Part shown: piece after piece, positions 28,731 through 43,035 of the stretch | How positions within the stretch are numbered: position 1 is the stretch's first letter | Layout: the number at the start of each line of letters is the position of its first letter | Assembly: GCA_030295235.1 (NCBI GenBank) | Contig: AP026159.1 | Location: forward strand, 47,501-111,500 | Direction of reading: 5' to 3' | Source: Fistulifera solaris | Lineage: Eukaryota; Bacillariophyta; Bacillariophyceae; Naviculales; Stauroneidaceae | Length of the DNA: 64,000 nt | Program-made: the position numbers and the translations under genes | Notes under the pieces: generated by a model | Databases searched by the model: none | What the model saw: only the letters and a program-made list of their open reading frames with translations | Told to the model about the DNA's origin: nothing

Positions 28731-31700
28731 ATGAAAAAAGATTTAAATTATATCAATGCGTTGCCTGATTTTCTAGCAATGCAAAGAATAAGCTTTTGTT
28801 GGTTTATTACTGAAGGCTTAAACGAAGAACTATCATTATTTTCTCGAATTCAAGATTTCAGTCAAAATACTGAATATATTATGTTTGGAGAAGAATATCG
28901 TTTAATAAAACCTTCTTATAATCTTTTAATTGCCCGAAAGTATAGCGGCAATTATAGAGCTCAACTAGTTATTCCAATTGAAGTACGAAATAAAATCGCC
29001 AATAGTGTAAAGTATCAAAAGCAGTTCCCTGTCATTACTTTTCCTCTTATGACAACTGATGCAACGTTCATTATAAACGGATGTGAACGTGTAATAGTTA
29101 GTCAAATTATTCGAAGTCCTGGTGTTTATTTCGAAAAAAACAAAAATCAGAAAACCCGAAATCAGTTTAAACGGAAATTATCAACTGATATCAATAAACT
29201 TCGCTCATTCATCCCATCAGGCGAAGCTTTTATCTCCGAACTTGACTTATTCTTTCCTACTCCACTGCCAACTTATGATCCAATTAAAAAACAAAAAAAA
29301 ATTGTCCCGCATTGGCAATCTAACTCAATTTATTATTACTCAATAAAATACCTAAAAAAAAACAAAAGGTAGCTCTTTTTTTTATTTTTTAAAATGGTTT
29401 AAATTTTATAAAATTGCATCAGAAAGTATTCAAGGTCAGTCAAAAGAAAATTAATTCAATTGTTTTTAAAATGGTTAGGATTACAATCTAATTCTCTGAG
29501 CTCTAGTGATAACAATGCTATTTATTTAGTAAGCTATTTTAATTTTCTTTTAAAATTATTACTAAAGTATGAGATTTTTGAATCGACTTACGATTCAACT
29601 CTAACGCGATCTACACAATCGGAAAAGTTTTTATTAGCTAATAAAGTGGAAACTTTATTTAATAATACTCAGATTTCCCAAGCTAAAATTTTACAGCTAT
29701 TTTTAACATACGATCGTTTAATTAGTAAATCACAGCAATTGGTGACTATTAAATTAACATCACAATTGTTATTAGTGTCAAAACAGCCGCAAAATTGGTT
29801 GTTAAAAATGAAAACGTTCTCATTTTTAAACCAACAACTTTCTTCTACACTTCCCAAGTTAAATAGTATCCTATCAAACCTACAATCTGAAAATTTACGC
29901 CCTACGATATATTTTTCTGTAAGCTTAAAAGAACATTTAAAATATATTTTTGGTAAGAATAAATTAGCGTATAAGCCTGACCGTCATAAGTATTTGAAAA
30001 CTAAAACTCAATTTCTTCTATATCGAAAAGACCATGAGATTAAAACAAATTATAACAAAAAATATGATGAAAAAGATTTATATACAGCTACTTTAATTCC
30101 TGAATACGGTTCATGGATTAGGTTTAGTTTCCAAAAAAACACAAAAATAAATTCCTATAAATATCCCTTAAAGAATCAAGAAGATGAAATAATTATTCAA
30201 TTAGATAAAGTAAATCAAAAACCTATTCTCCATTTGTTAAAAGAAATGGGTTTAACAGATTTAGAAATTTATCAAAACTTAGAGCACTCTGAATTTTTCT
30301 ATTTTAATAAACCATTATTATTTAATTCAAAATACTCCAATCAGCCATTATCTCGTTTTAATTTAAATTCAACTTACTTTAATAATATTTCTGAATTTTC
30401 AAAAATATTTGATCCTAGCTATTATCGATTAGGTCGAGTTGGAAGATTAAAACTAAATAATAGATTAAATGTACAAATTAATGAGAGATTCCAAACCATA
30501 ACTTATGAAGATATTTTCGCTATTATTGATAAATTAATTAATCTTACTATTACGAAAACTGTTCAAGATGATATTGATCACTTAAAAAATCGGCGAGTTC
30601 GTTCAGTCGGTGAATTACTACAAAATTTACTTCAAATTGGTTTTCAACGTTTAATTAGAAAACTAAGAAATCAAACCAATAAAATGGATGCCGGACAATT
30701 ATTAAGTTTTAACATTGTTAATGCAACGGTACGAGAATTTTTTGGATCAAGTCAATTATCACAGTATTTAGACCAAACTAACCCTTTATCCTCGCTAACT
30801 CATAGACGTCGAATTAGTGGTTTAGGGCCAGGTGGATTTGATCGTGATCGAATTAGTTTTGCTGTTCGTGATATTCACCCTAGTCATTATGGTCGAATAT
30901 GCCCTATTGAAACTCCAGAAGGTCAAAATGTTGGATTAATTGCTTCTTTAACAACATGTGCGCGAGTAAATAAATCAGGGTTTTTAGAAACTCCATTTTG
31001 GCGTGTAATAAATGGAAAAGTAATTAAGACTGGCTCGCCAATTTATTTAACAGCAGATATTGAAGATTTTTATAAAATTGCTCCTGCAGATATTGCTGTT
31101 AATAAAGAAAATTATTTAATTAAAAATTTAATTCCAGTTCGTTATAAACAGGACTTTGTTAACGTTACTCCATCAGAAGTTGATTTTATTGCCATTTCAC
31201 CTGTTCAAGTTGTTTCTGTAGCAGCTTCCTTAATTCCATTTTTTGAACATGACGATGCTAACCGAGCATTGATGGGATCAAATATGCAACGACAATCAGT
31301 TCCACTAATTTTTCCACAAAAACCAATTGTAGGTACGGGATTAGAAAACCAAATTTCAATTGATTCTGGATTAACATTAAATGCTCAACTTGCTGGTACT
31401 ATTACTTCAGTAACTGCAAATAAGATTGTTGTAACTAGTGAAAGTGGAAAAAAATTAACTTACAGATTACAAAAATATCTACGATCAAATCAACAAACTT
31501 GTATTAACCAGCGCCCAATTGTTTGGAAAGGAGAAACAGTACAATCTGGGCAGATTCTAACAGATGGTCCAGCGATTACAAGTGGTGAATTGTCATTAGG
31601 GCAAAATGTCTTAGTTGGTTATATGCCATGGCAAGGTTATAATTTCGAAGATGCAATATTAGTTAGTGAAAGGTTAGTTTATGATGATGTATTTACTTCA

Positions 31701-32924
31701 ATTCATATTGAACGATATAAAATTGAAATTGATCGTAATTCCGAAACTTCTGAGCGAACAACAAAAAATATTCCAAATTTAACTTCGAATGAACTTAACC
31801 ACCTAAATGAAGATGGAATTGTTAAGGTCGGGACTTTTGTTAAACCAGGTGATATTTTAGTAGGAAAAGTTGTTTCAAGTAATACTTCTGAACAATTACC
31901 AGAATCAAAACTTTTACGTGCTATTTTTGGTGCAAAAGCAAAAGGAGTAAAAGATAATTCATATAAAATGCCGGACGGAGATTATGGGCGGGTAATTGAA
32001 ACGGTCACATTTAATCGACGGACGAAAGTGACATATCAATTTGAAAAAATTTATATATTTATTGCTCAAATTCGTAAAATTCAAGTTGGTGATAAAATTG
32101 CAGGTCGTCATGGAAATAAAGGAATTATCTCGCGTATTTTACCAAGACAAGATATGCCATTTTTACCAGATGGAACACCTGTTGATATTCTTTTGAATCC
32201 TTTAGGCGTACCTTCGCGAATGAACGTTGGCCAATTATATGAGTGTTTATTAGGATTAGCAGGTGATAAGTTAAATTGTCGATTTAAAATTTTACCTTTT
32301 GATGAAATGTATGGATTAGAAGTATCAAGAATTTTAATCAATAAAAAATTACGTCAAGCTTCTATTTCAAAGAATGAAAGTTGGTTATTTAATCCATATG
32401 CACCAGGAAAAATTGTTTTAATTGACGGTCGAACAGGAATAGAATTTGAAAATCCTGTTACAGTGGGTAATGCTTACATGCTAAAACTTATTCATTTAGT
32501 TGATGATAAAATGCATGCTCGGGCTACAGGACCGTATTCGCTAATCACGCAGCAACCTCTTCGAGGAAAAGCTCAGCATGGTGGACAACGGTTTGGGGAG
32601 ATGGAAGTTTGGGCTTTAGAAGGTTTTGGGGCAGCATTTACATTAAAAGAATTATTAACAATTAAATCTGACGATATGCAAGGTCGAAATGAGACCCTGA
32701 ACGCGATTGTTAAAGGTCAACAGATTCCAAAGTTTGGAATTCCTGAATCGTTTAAAGTTCTATTGCATGAATTACGATCAATTGGATTAGATATGAGCAC
32801 ATATAAAATTGAAAAATTTAGCTCAGATAAAAAATACGAGGTTGAAGTGAATTTAATAGAAAAATACAATGCTTTATTAAAAACATTTTCACCTACTTCG
32901 AATATAAATGATATTTCATTTTAA
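28731..32924 (+). CDS. rpoB: RNA polymerase beta subunit (two compensating frameshifts)
   Basis: The protein is about 1397 residues if two breaks are ignored: one in the A9 run 29354-29362 (one base too many) and one at AAAA 29447-29450 (one too few). They cancel, so both ends are in one frame. Conserved blocks include [47 protein letters not shown] and [18 protein letters not shown]. The stretch between the breaks is a poorly conserved insertion, so at least the boundaries there are uncertain. It is part of the plastid-encoded polymerase. rpoC1 starts 12 bases on. Confidence 0.95.
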
Positions 32925-32936
32925 TAATAATTTGTA

Positions 32937-35027
32937 ATGATACAATCTAGTAAAGAATTTGATTATATAAAAATTAAACTAGCCTCACCATTGCGTATAT
33001 TACAATGGGCTAATCGACAATTACCAAATGGTCAATTCGTTGGTGAAGTTCGAAAATCTGAAACTATAAATTACCGGACTTTTAAACCTGAAATGGAGGG
33101 TTTATTTTGTGAGCGAATTTTTGGTCCCAGTAAAAGTTTGGAATGTGCTTGTGGTAAATATAAACGGGTTAGATACGAAGGTTTAATTTGCGAGAGATGT
33201 GGAGTTGAATTAACCGAATCTCGTGTACGTAGGCATCGAATGGGATATATTAATTTAATATATCCTGTAACACATGTTTGGTATATTAATAGTCGACCTA
33301 ATTTTATGGCACTATTATTAGAAGTCGAAGGATTTGAAAAAAATTAGATACAACTTATACGGTACAATCAGAGAAGTGCAAGAAATGTGAGGGTTTAAAA
33401 CTCACAACTTCAACTATTGTGGATCTTTGGGATGAACGAATAAAACGAATCAAATTGGCCTCTTTAGCTTATTTTATTGCTGAAGATGAAATTTCATTTT
33501 ATGGTCTACACTGGGATTTACAGCAATATCGAAGAAGTAGAGAACTAGGATATAGCGGGTATCCTTTAAAACCTTATCCAAAACCGCAAAATCGACGTTA
33601 TAATACACCGAAATTTTTAGTAAGAGCTACTCCAAACTTCTTAATAGGTGCGCCTGTAATCAAAAAAGAATTAGAAAAATTAGATCTCAAAGCAGAAATT
33701 TTTCGAATGCGTTGTTTTATATTAGTCTGTACTAAAGTTTTGAATAAAGAGAAACCTATTTATGATGAATCACGATGGTTCCGAAAATGGGAACAACAAA
33801 GAATTTATAAAATTAGAGAACAGTCGATAAAACGAATTCGAATCCTTGAAAATTTAGTTGGAACAAATTCTAATCCGGCTTGGATGATTTTGACAATCTT
33901 ACCTGTTATTCCGCCAGCTTTAAGACCAATGATTCAATTAGAAGGGGGGAAGATTTGCGACATCTGACTTAAATGAATTATATCGGCGTATTATTACAAG
34001 AAATAATCGATTACTTCGACTTCTAGAAATTGACGCGCCACAGTTAATTATTAGAAATGAAAAAAGATTATTGCAAGAGGCCGTGGATACTTTAATTGAT
34101 AACGGTAAGCGAGGTAAAATAGCACTTAGTGCAAATAATCGTCCATTAAAATCTTTATCTGACATTATTAAAGGAAAACAGGGCCGATTCCGTCAAAATT
34201 TATTGGGTAAACGTGTAGATTATTCAGGCCGATCTGTTATTGTAGTTGGACCAAGTCTAAAATTAAATCAATGTGGTTTACCATATGAAATGGCGATTGA
34301 ATTATTTCAACCATTCATTATTCGTGAGCTTATTAATCAAGGGTTAGCGAGTAATATGAAAATTGCAAAAAATTTAATTCAACAAAACGAGTCTATAATT
34401 AACCCAGTCTTAGAAAAGATTTTAAAGAATCACCCCATTTTTTTAAACCGAGCACCCACACTACACCGATTAGGAATTCAAGCTTTTGAACCAATATTAG
34501 TTCATGGAAGAGCAATAAAATTACATCCTCTTGTTTGTTCAGCATTCAATGCGGATTTCGATGGTGATCAAATGGCTGTGCATATCCCGTTATCATTAGA
34601 AGCACAAGCTGAATGTTATATGTTAATGTTAGCACCATATAATTTCTTATCGCCAGCAAATGGTGAACCAATTATAATGCCGAGTCAAGATATGGTATTA
34701 GGGTGTTATTACTTAACAGTTAACAATATTAAAGGGCTACTGAATTCTAGTCACTATTTCGCAAATTTAAATGACGTAATTTTAGCTTATAATCAAAATA
34801 AACTTGAGATTCATAGTGTTATTTGGGTTCGAATTCACGAAAATGAACCAATCTTACCAACTTTAATTAAAACAGTGTCACTAGCTGATGGAACATTGCT
34901 TAATCACTATGAAAATCGACAAGTTAGAAGAACTAAAGATGGCGAAATCATAGTTCAATATTTGCAAACAACAACCGGTAGAGCTATTTTAAATTACATC
35001 ATTCAAAAAACTTTAAATTTTTTATAA
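32937..35027 (+). CDS. rpoC1: RNA polymerase beta' subunit, N-terminal part (two compensating frameshifts)
   Basis: The expected product is 696 residues. The zinc site [20 protein letters not shown], the [20 protein letters not shown] switch region and the catalytic [12 protein letters not shown] that binds Mg2+ are all present. Breaks are at A7 33337-33343 (one base short) and G6 33944-33949 (one base too many), which restore the starting frame. Both are in homopolymers within conserved sequence, so they look like sequence errors. No intron is present. Confidence 0.96.
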
Positions 35028-35057
35028 ATATAAACTCAAACGGAAAAAACGAAATTT

Positions 35058-38000
35058 ATGAAAAATTATACTTATCAAAATACTTTAATTGGTAAAAAAC
35101 AACTACGCCAATTATTAGCTTGGAGCTTTACCAACTACGATTCAATGCAAGCCTGTGCCTTAGCTGACGAATTAAAATATTTGGGCTTCAAGTATGCAAG
35201 TCAAGCTGGTATATCAATTAACATTGAAGATCTAAAAATTCCATTTGTTAAAAATTTAATGTTGGAAAAAGCCAATCAAGAAATTCTCAATGCTGAAAAA
35301 ATTTATTTAAAAGGAAAGATTACTAATGTTGAAAGATTTCAAAAAATTATTGATACATGGAGTCTCACTAGTGAATCTTTAAAAGAACAAGTTATTTACT
35401 ATTTTAAAAATTACGATCCATTAAATTCCGTTTATATAATGGCATTTTCTGGTGCACGGGGAAATTTATCACAAGTTCGTCAGTTAGTTGGGATGCGGGG
35501 TTTAATGTCTGATCCAAGTGGCCAGATTATGAATCTACCTATTAAGAAAAATTTTCGTGAAGGTTTAACGATCACCGATTATTTAATGTCGGGTTATGGT
35601 GCAAGAAAAGGTATTGTAGATACGGCGTTAAAAACTGCGAATTCAGGTTATTTAACACGTCGGTTAATTGATGTTGGTCAAGATATTTTAATTCGAGAAA
35701 AAGATTGTTTAACTACACATTCTTTTTTGTTTTCAGCTCCATTAAATGATTCAAAAGCGCTAAACACAGTTTACGATAAAATTGTCGGTCGAATTTTAAG
35801 CAAACCTGTTTTTGATCCAAAAACAAAGGAATTATTAATTCATGCTAATGTTCAACTTACACCTCAAATTATTCAACAATGTAAAGAAAAAAAAGTTAAT
35901 GAATTTTATATTCGTTCACCTTTAACTTGTAATTTGTATAGAGCAATTTGCCAGAAATGTTATGGTTGGGATCTAGCAAACGAAAATTTAGTTGATATAG
36001 GTGAAGCGATTGGAATTTTAGCAGGTCAGTCAATTGGTGAACCGGGAACCCAATTAACTATGCGAACTTTTCATACTGGAGGGATTTTTACTTCAGAAGC
36101 GAGACAACAAATTATTAGTCCTGTAAATGGAATTGTAAAATTTTACAATATTTTAGAAACTGTTCCGTTAAGAACAAATCGAGGCGAAGATGTTTCAATT
36201 GCTAAAAATTCAGGTTCATTAGTCATAATTCCCGAAGATCCAAATCAAAAACTAATTCAATTAGAGGTTGTAAAGAACACAATTTTATTTCCAAAAAATA
36301 ATCAATTCGTTTTAAAAGATACTGTTATTGGTGAATTACTAAATGTAAATAAGCAAACTAAAAATGAAATTAAACCCATTTTAAGTGATACCTGTGGCGA
36401 GATTTTTCTTCCAAAATTAAAAAAGAATATTAATTCAAAAATAATAATAAGCTAATTTGGATTTTATACGGCAAGTTGTATAATAGCCCTCGAAATTCTT
36501 TTGTAAATTTTTATCCTGATTATAAACTAAATCGTCATAGTTACATTTTTCGTACAAAGATCGTCAGCCATTACCGAGGTAATAGTGAATTCATAAATAA
36601 TAAGTCTAATTTATCTCAACGTTTTATAAGAGTAATTAATAATAAATATTCTTTAAAAAATGCCCAATTACAAAAATTTAAAAGTCCAGTTAAGTCTAAA
36701 AATTATTTATTGACCATTTTGGATTCAAAATTTCTTTTAAAAGTTCAACATAAAAATTTTAAATTATATTTACAACTAGCGCGAAATCAACAAATCGGAA
36801 AGTTGTTAAATAATAAATTTTCTACGTTAACAGGGGGGAATAATTTATTATGATCATCTAAAAATTAATGACTGTAATTTAATAAATAATGCTGTTAGTT
36901 ATATTGGTCGAAATACTGTATCGACAAAATATAAATCGGTAATTTCACATCGAACAATTACTTGGCTTGGTGAAGAACTTCACAAAGTAAATTGTGAATC
37001 TAATATTTTATTAGTTGAGCATGGCGATTTTATTTTAGAAGGATTTGAATTAATTCCGGGTCTTTTTTCGAAAACGTCAGGTATGGTGATAATTCGTCAA
37101 AAAGGAACATTAGTTCAAACGATTTGTGTTAAATGTGGAATTGTTTATGAAGGTAAAAAATTTAAAGAGACTTCAAAAAAACTATATTATCCGGGTGAAG
37201 TTATACTTTCAAACATTTCTGTTAAAAATTTAGCATTTTGTGAACAAATCAAAGGCAAAAATATTGATCAATTATTAATTCGGCCTGTAGAAATTTATGA
37301 ATTTGCAATAAATAATTTAAATCCAATTAATTCTCAAAATACTTTTAATTTCGATTCAAATTTAAAATTAAATTCGAAGTTAGCGTATGCTTATAAATCA
37401 AATCAAATTATTAAAGGAACAAAAAATTTAAATTTAGTTTCAAATATTTTAAGCCTTAACGAAAATCAATTTTTAGACCAGAATGTAAGAATTGAATTAG
37501 AAATTAATAACAAAATGAATTTAATTGATTTTAAAATCAACGAAAAGTTATCTTTAAAAAACTATATTTTACCAAGTTTAAGATACAAAGATATTCAATC
37601 GTGTTTACTACTTCAATCGAATCAGTTTATTGATCGATATACCTTATTAGGTTATCTTGAAGCTTTAACTTTAAATTCATTAGAAATTGTCAAATTTAAA
37701 ATAAAACAAAAAGAAACAAAACAGATTTTTTTAATTTCAAACGAAGATTGTTTTACCGTAAAGAGAAATAACTTTGCTGATAAAAAGTTAAATGATTTTA
37801 TTATTGACAGTAATAATGTGAATGAAACCGGTAAAGTTATTATTGTTAATAAAACCTTTTTAACGTTACAAAAGGGCGTCCTTACTTTTTCCCAAATTGT
37901 AAAGATGATAAAATAAATAATACTACAAATTTACAATATAAAACTATTTCACCACTTCGAATTGAAAAACGATTTACTACGAATAAATCGATTTCGTTAA

Positions 38001-39318
38001 ACTATTATGACATAACGAAGTTACAAGTTAAACAATCGGTTAGTATTCAAAAATCATTAGATGCAGAAATTACTTTAAAAACTGAGTTTTCAAAATTTTT
38101 TTTAAAGAAACAGGGAAATTTTTATAGCTCACTAATCCCTCAATTTTTTAAAAAGTTTTCTATAAGTAACAATAAAAACTTAAAACCAAATTCAATTATT
38201 AAACCAGGATTCTCAAAAAAATGGGATGCACTAAAAATTGATCGAACTTTATTACTTCAAAGCTCAGAATTAACTAAAAACGATTATAAACGTTCTAGTG
38301 AATTAGACTACCAACTAATTTTAATAAAGTTTTTAGAATATCCCTTTACAAAAACAACGAAAGCGGTTGGATTGTTTTCTATTACTGAAGATTATTTTGA
38401 GCAAGAAGTAAATAGTGTATTTTGTAAAAATAGTGAATTTATCGAAGAAGGTGAAACAATAGGTCTGTTAAATTTAGAAAAAGAAATTACGGGTGATATT
38501 GTTCAAGGTTTACCTCGTATTGAAGAAATTTTGGAAGCAAGAAAAAAAAGTTCAATCGTAAAACGCATTCCAACAAGTCAAAAAAAGGTTTATTGGTTCA
38601 AAAAACAAGTTTAGACCCAAATTTTGAGTTTAAAAAACTAGGTACTGCAATTAAAGAAAATGAAAAAATTAATCCACATAAACTTTTAAAAGTATATTTT
38701 AATTATTACGGGTTAACGAAATTTTTTGTATGTGATCGTACTAGCACAATAAAGTACAATCGTTTGATTCAAAATTATGAGGGAAGTTATAAAAGTTTTA
38801 AAAAAGTTCAAGCTTTTATTTTAAATTCTGTTCAATCAGTTTATCAATCACAAGGTGTTTCAATTAATGATAAACATTTAGAAGTTATTATTAAGCAAAT
38901 GACAACAAAAGTCTTGATCACGTATGAAGGTAATACACCACTCTTACGACGTGAAGTTATTGATTTATACCATATTCGGTACATTAACCAGATTGTTCAA
39001 CTACAAGGAAAACAGTCTGCTTGTTATATTCCACTCTTACTGGGGATTACGAAAGCTGCCTTAAATAATCCAAGCTTTATTTCAGCAGCAAGTTTCCAAG
39101 AAACAACAAGAGTTTTAACCAAAGCCGCAATTGAAGGTCGTATTGACTGGTTAAGAGGATTAAAAGAAAACATTATTATCGGTCATTTAATTCCAGCTGG
39201 AACAGGTTCACAGACATATCGAACATGCTTTAAAAAAAAGTCACCCATTAATGTTGACTTTCAACAATCTTCGGAAATTGTTCGGAATAAGGAATCAAAA
39301 ACTAGACAACTAAATTAA
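35058..39318 (+). CDS. rpoC2: RNA polymerase beta'' subunit (four apparent frameshifts)
   Basis: The C-terminal part of bacterial beta' holds the bridge/trigger region [20 protein letters not shown] followed by HTGG, and a zinc site with [14 protein letters not shown]. Breaks occur at A5 36437-36441, G6 36833-36838, A4 37870-37873 and A7 38580-38586 (short, long, short, short by one). Correcting them gives 1420 residues in one frame from ATG 35058. The sequence between about 36.4 and 38.4 kb is the large insertion typical of plastid RpoC2 and is weakly conserved. It ends in [36 protein letters not shown], seen as several motifs. Confidence 0.94.
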
Positions 39319-39371
39319 TATCTGCTAGGATCTAAGCTAGAAATTTACATATTTAAGTAATTTAAAATTTT

Positions 39372-40061
39372 ATGTCTGATATAAGTTTATCCCAATTATT
39401 AGAAGCTGGGGTCCATTTTGGTCATAAAGCTTATCGTTGGAATCCAAAAATGTTTCCCTATATTTACAGTGAAGTAAATAATATTCATATTTTAGATTTA
39501 GTTCAATCGGCTACTTTATTAAAAGAAGCAAATAAATATTTAGAATCTGCTGCTAAAGAAGGGAAATCATTTTTATTCATAGGTACAAAACGACAAGCTA
39601 GTACTTTAATTGCCCAAGAAGCTAAGCGATGTAATTCATATTATGTAAACCATCGTTGGTTAGGCGGAATGTTAACAAACTGGTCTACCGTAAAAGAGCG
39701 TATTGCCTATTTACAAGATCTTGAAAAGCAAGAAGCTGATAATACCTTTGATTTATTAACAAAAAAAGAAGCTGGTTTACGTAGAAAAGAATTAAAAAAA
39801 TTACGTAAACATTTAGATGGATTAAAAGCAATGCCAAATTTACCTGATATTGCTATTGTTATTGACCAAAAACGTGAGATCACAGCAATTCGAGAATGTA
39901 GAAAATTAGGAATTCCAGTTGTTTCTATTTTAGACACAAATTGTGATCCAGATTTAGTTGATATACCAATTCCAGGTAATGACGATGCAGTAAGATCAAT
40001 TAAATTAATTCTAAAATCATTAACAGATAGTATTATAAAAGGTCAAACTGAACTAAATTAA
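39372..40061 (+). CDS. rps2: 30S ribosomal protein S2
   Basis: The 229 residues start [20 protein letters not shown] and include [28 protein letters not shown] and [16 protein letters not shown], typical of S2. It follows rpoC2 by about 50 bases, as in cyanobacteria and red-lineage plastids. tsf follows, giving the bacterial rps2-tsf pair. Confidence 0.98.
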   Translation: MSDISLSQLLEAGVHFGHKAYRWNPKMFPYIYSEVNNIHILDLVQSATLLKEANKYLESAAKEGKSFLFIGTKRQASTLIAQEAKRCNSYYVNHRWLGGMLTNWSTVKERIAYLQDLEKQEADNTFDLLTKKEAGLRRKELKKLRKHLDGLKAMPNLPDIAIVIDQKREITAIRECRKLGIPVVSILDTNCDPDLVDIPIPGNDDAVRSIKLILKSLTDSIIKGQTELN

Positions 40062-40092
40062 AACTAATTTATAAAAAATTTTACAGAGTTAT

Positions 40093-40705
40093 ATGAAAAC
40101 AGCAATTGATGCTCAAACAGTTAAGAAACTGCGCGATGAAACAGGTGCAGGAATGATGGATTGTAAAAAAGCGTTAATGGACAATGACGGTGATTTTGAA
40201 AAAGCAATGGAGTCATTAAGGCTGAAAGGTATGGCTACAGCTGATAAAAAATCTAGTCGAAATACAAACGAAGGCTTAATTTACTCTTATATTCACACTG
40301 GAAGCAAATTAGGTATTTTATTGGAAATTAATTGTGAGACAGATTTTGTAGCACGTCGTGAAGAATTTAGTGATTTAGCAAAAAATATTGCTATGCAAAT
40401 TGCATCAAATCCTGAAATTCAAGTCGTTAAAACAGAAGATATTTCTGAGGCTACGAAAGAAAAAAATTAAAAAGTTTGAAAATGCTAAGGAAGACCTACA
40501 AAATAAACCCGAAGAAATTCGTAATAAAATAGTAGAAGGACGCGTAGACAAAAGTTTAAAAAAAACGGTCTTATTAGAACAAGAATATATTCGCGATACA
40601 AGTATGACAGTGAATGAATATATTAAACAAGTCGTTTCAATCTTAGGTGAAAATATTCGTGTAACTCGTTTTACTCGCTATGTATTAGGCGAAACAGAAT
40701 CATAA
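40093..40705 (+). CDS. tsf: Elongation factor Ts (one apparent frameshift)
   Basis: The N-terminal UBA-like domain carries [20 protein letters not shown], and the EF-Tu contact TDFVAR lies in [14 protein letters not shown]. The frame stops after SEATKEKN at A7 40460-40466. One base fewer continues through the C-terminal domain, with [18 protein letters not shown], to 203 residues. It regenerates EF-Tu-GTP. Some diatom plastids have lost this gene, as I recall, so its presence is useful for placement. Confidence 0.93.
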
Positions 40706-40853
40706 TCTAAAAGATTGAAAAATTAAGTCTACTTTCTAAAATTACTAATTTTTAGATCGTAGATTTAATTAAAATTATTTTATACTTCAATTTATTGAAA
40801 CTCTATAAAATAAATAAGTGTAGTTTAAAAAACGAAATTAAAAAAATTTTGTT

Positions 40854-40885
40854 TTGTTACTAGAATTAAATGTTTCTAGTAACAA
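40854..40885. terminator. hairpin between convergent tsf and atpA
   Basis: TTGTTACTAGAA/TTCTAGTAACAA is a perfect 12-bp stem with an 8-base loop, placed to end both converging operons. Confidence 0.65.
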
Positions 40886-40907
40886 GAAGAAGTCTGAAAA
40901 GTTCTAA

Positions 40908-42425
40908 TTATTTACTTTTTTTGAATGCTTCTTTTGATTCAGCAATTGCTTCTTTTAATGATGCTTCTGCTTCATCTGTAAATTGGTTCGTTGAACGAAC
41001 GATTTCTGTAAATGGTTTTTTCGATGTCGTTAAGTAAGTGATTAAACTTGCACAGTAATCTTTTACGTCAGCAACGGGTAAATCATCTAAAAATCCATTA
41101 ATACCAGTGTAAATAACCGCTACTTGTTCTGCAACAGATAATGGTGAATTTTGTGGTTGTTTTAATACTTCACGTAAGCGTGTTCCACGTGCTAATTGTT
41201 TTTGAGTCGCTTCATCTAAATCTGATGCGAATTGTGAAAACGCTTCTAATTCAGCAAACTGAGCTAACTCTAGTTTTAACTTACCGGCAACTTTTTTCAT
41301 TGCTTTAGTTTGAGCAGCAGAACCTACACGTGATACTGAAATACCTACGTTGATCGCTGGACGAATACCTGAGTTGAATAAATCATTTGATAAGAAGATC
41401 TGTCCGTCAGTAATTGAAATTACGTTCGTCGGAATATATGCAGATACATCACTTGCTTGTGTTTCAATGATTGGAAGGGCTGTCATACTACCACCACCTA
41501 AAGCATCACTTAACTTGGCTGCGCGTTCTAATAAACGTGAGTGTAGATAGAATACATCACCAGGGTATGCTTCACGTCCTGGAGGACGACGTAATAATAA
41601 TGACATTTGACGGTATGCCATAGCTTGTTTAGTTAAATCATCATAGATAACTAATGTTGCCTTACCATTGTACATGAAGTATTCTGCTAATGCAGCACCC
41701 GAATATGGTGCAATATATTGTAATGTTGCTGGGTCATTCGCACTTGCTGATACAATAATTGTATATGCCATAGCTTGTTTTTCTTCAAGAACATTTACTA
41801 CTTGAGCAACTGTTGAAGCTTTTTGACCAATACCAACATATACACAAACTACATCTTCTGTTTTTTGGTTAATGATTGTATCTACCGCAATACTTGTTTT
41901 ACCTGTTTGACGGTCACCAATAATTAATTCTCGTTGACCACGGCCAATTGGAATCATAGCGTCAATCGATGTAATACCTGTTTGTAATGGTTCACAAACT
42001 GATTTACGACTAATAATACCAGGTGCCATTGATTCTACTAATCGAGTGTCTGATGTTTTAATATCACCTTTACCATCAATTGCTACACCTAACGGGTTAA
42101 CAACACGACCTAAGAATTCTGATCCAACAGGGATTTGAGCAATTTTTCCAGTAGATTTAACTGTACTACCTTCTAAAATTTGGCGCCCTGTACCCATTAA
42201 TACAACACCAACGTTGTCATTTTCTAAGTTTAAAGCAATACCAATTGTTTTATCTTCAAACTCTAAAAGTTCACCACTCATTACTTGGTTAAGACCGTAA
42301 ACACGAGCAATACCATCACCAACTTGTAATACCGTACCGATATTATCTACTTTAACGTCTTGATCATATTTCTCAATCTGTTCACGGATAATACTACTAA
42401 TTTCGTCTGGACGAATATTTATCAT
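40908..42425 (-). CDS. atpA: ATP synthase CF1 alpha subunit
   Basis: The 505 residues begin [20 protein letters not shown], with the non-catalytic nucleotide site [11 protein letters not shown] (about 170) and the conserved [16 protein letters not shown] and [29 protein letters not shown] segments seen as consecutive motifs. The frame is intact. It is the last gene of atpI-H-G-F-D-A. Confidence 0.99.
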   Translation of the reverse strand: MINIRPDEISSIIREQIEKYDQDVKVDNIGTVLQVGDGIARVYGLNQVMSGELLEFEDKTIGIALNLENDNVGVVLMGTGRQILEGSTVKSTGKIAQIPVGSEFLGRVVNPLGVAIDGKGDIKTSDTRLVESMAPGIISRKSVCEPLQTGITSIDAMIPIGRGQRELIIGDRQTGKTSIAVDTIINQKTEDVVCVYVGIGQKASTVAQVVNVLEEKQAMAYTIIVSASANDPATLQYIAPYSGAALAEYFMYNGKATLVIYDDLTKQAMAYRQMSLLLRRPPGREAYPGDVFYLHSRLLERAAKLSDALGGGSMTALPIIETQASDVSAYIPTNVISITDGQIFLSNDLFNSGIRPAINVGISVSRVGSAAQTKAMKKVAGKLKLELAQFAELEAFSQFASDLDEATQKQLARGTRLREVLKQPQNSPLSVAEQVAVIYTGINGFLDDLPVADVKDYCASLITYLTTSKKPFTEIVRSTNQFTDEAEASLKEAIAESKEAFKKSK

Positions 42426-42471
42426 TGTATTATTTTTAAGATAAAAAGTTAATAAAAGATTTATTTATATT

Positions 42472-43035
42472 TTAGATTTCTAAAACAGTATCTAAGTGTT
42501 TTGCTAAATTCTGTAATTGATTTTTAATACTAAAGTCAACAACTTTTGATTCCGTCTTGATTAAAAATCCACCAATTAAGCTTGAATCTACTGTAATTAG
42601 TAAGCGAATCTCACGAGCACTTGTTAATTCTTTTAATTTTTGAATTAAAGTATTTTTTTGCAAGTTTGTGAAAGGAAAAGCAGTTACAACTTCAATCATT
42701 TTAATTGAAGCTGTCTCATAAACTAATTCTAAATACTTAGCAATGACTGATTCTAATATATTGATTCGATTACGTTCAACTAAAACCATTAAGAATTTAA
42801 AAGTTTCAGTGTTCACTTGAGATTCTAATGTTTTAGTTAAAATTTCACGCTTTGCTTCTTGATTCACTACCGGATTGTTTAAATAGTTCGTTAGTTCTGC
42901 AGCTTCCTTCAAAAAAATCTCTAAATTTTGAAAATCAGCTGTAATCTGATGCATGATATTCTTTTCAACTGAAAAATCAAACAAAGCACGTGCATATGGC
43001 GCAGCAATTTTAGACGCTAAGGGATTTCCACTCAT
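42472..43035 (-). CDS. atpD: ATP synthase CF1 delta subunit
   Basis: The 187-residue peripheral-stalk cap (OSCP-like) has the N-terminal [16 protein letters not shown] motif and the C-terminal [23 protein letters not shown] strand-helix. Its ATG overlaps the atpF stop by four bases, consistent with coupled translation. Plastid atpD is a red-lineage trait. Confidence 0.97.
   Translation of the reverse strand: MSGNPLASKIAAPYARALFDFSVEKNIMHQITADFQNLEIFLKEAAELTNYLNNPVVNQEAKREILTKTLESQVNTETFKFLMVLVERNRINILESVIAKYLELVYETASIKMIEVVTAFPFTNLQKNTLIQKLKELTSAREIRLLITVDSSLIGGFLIKTESKVVDFSIKNQLQNLAKHLDTVLEI

Noticed and set aside
28731-39318. Programmed frameshifting or RNA editing in rpoB, rpoC1 and rpoC2
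   Set aside because: The breaks go both ways, fall in simple runs with no shared slippery heptamer, and also hit unrelated genes across the window. Homopolymer sequencing error is far simpler.
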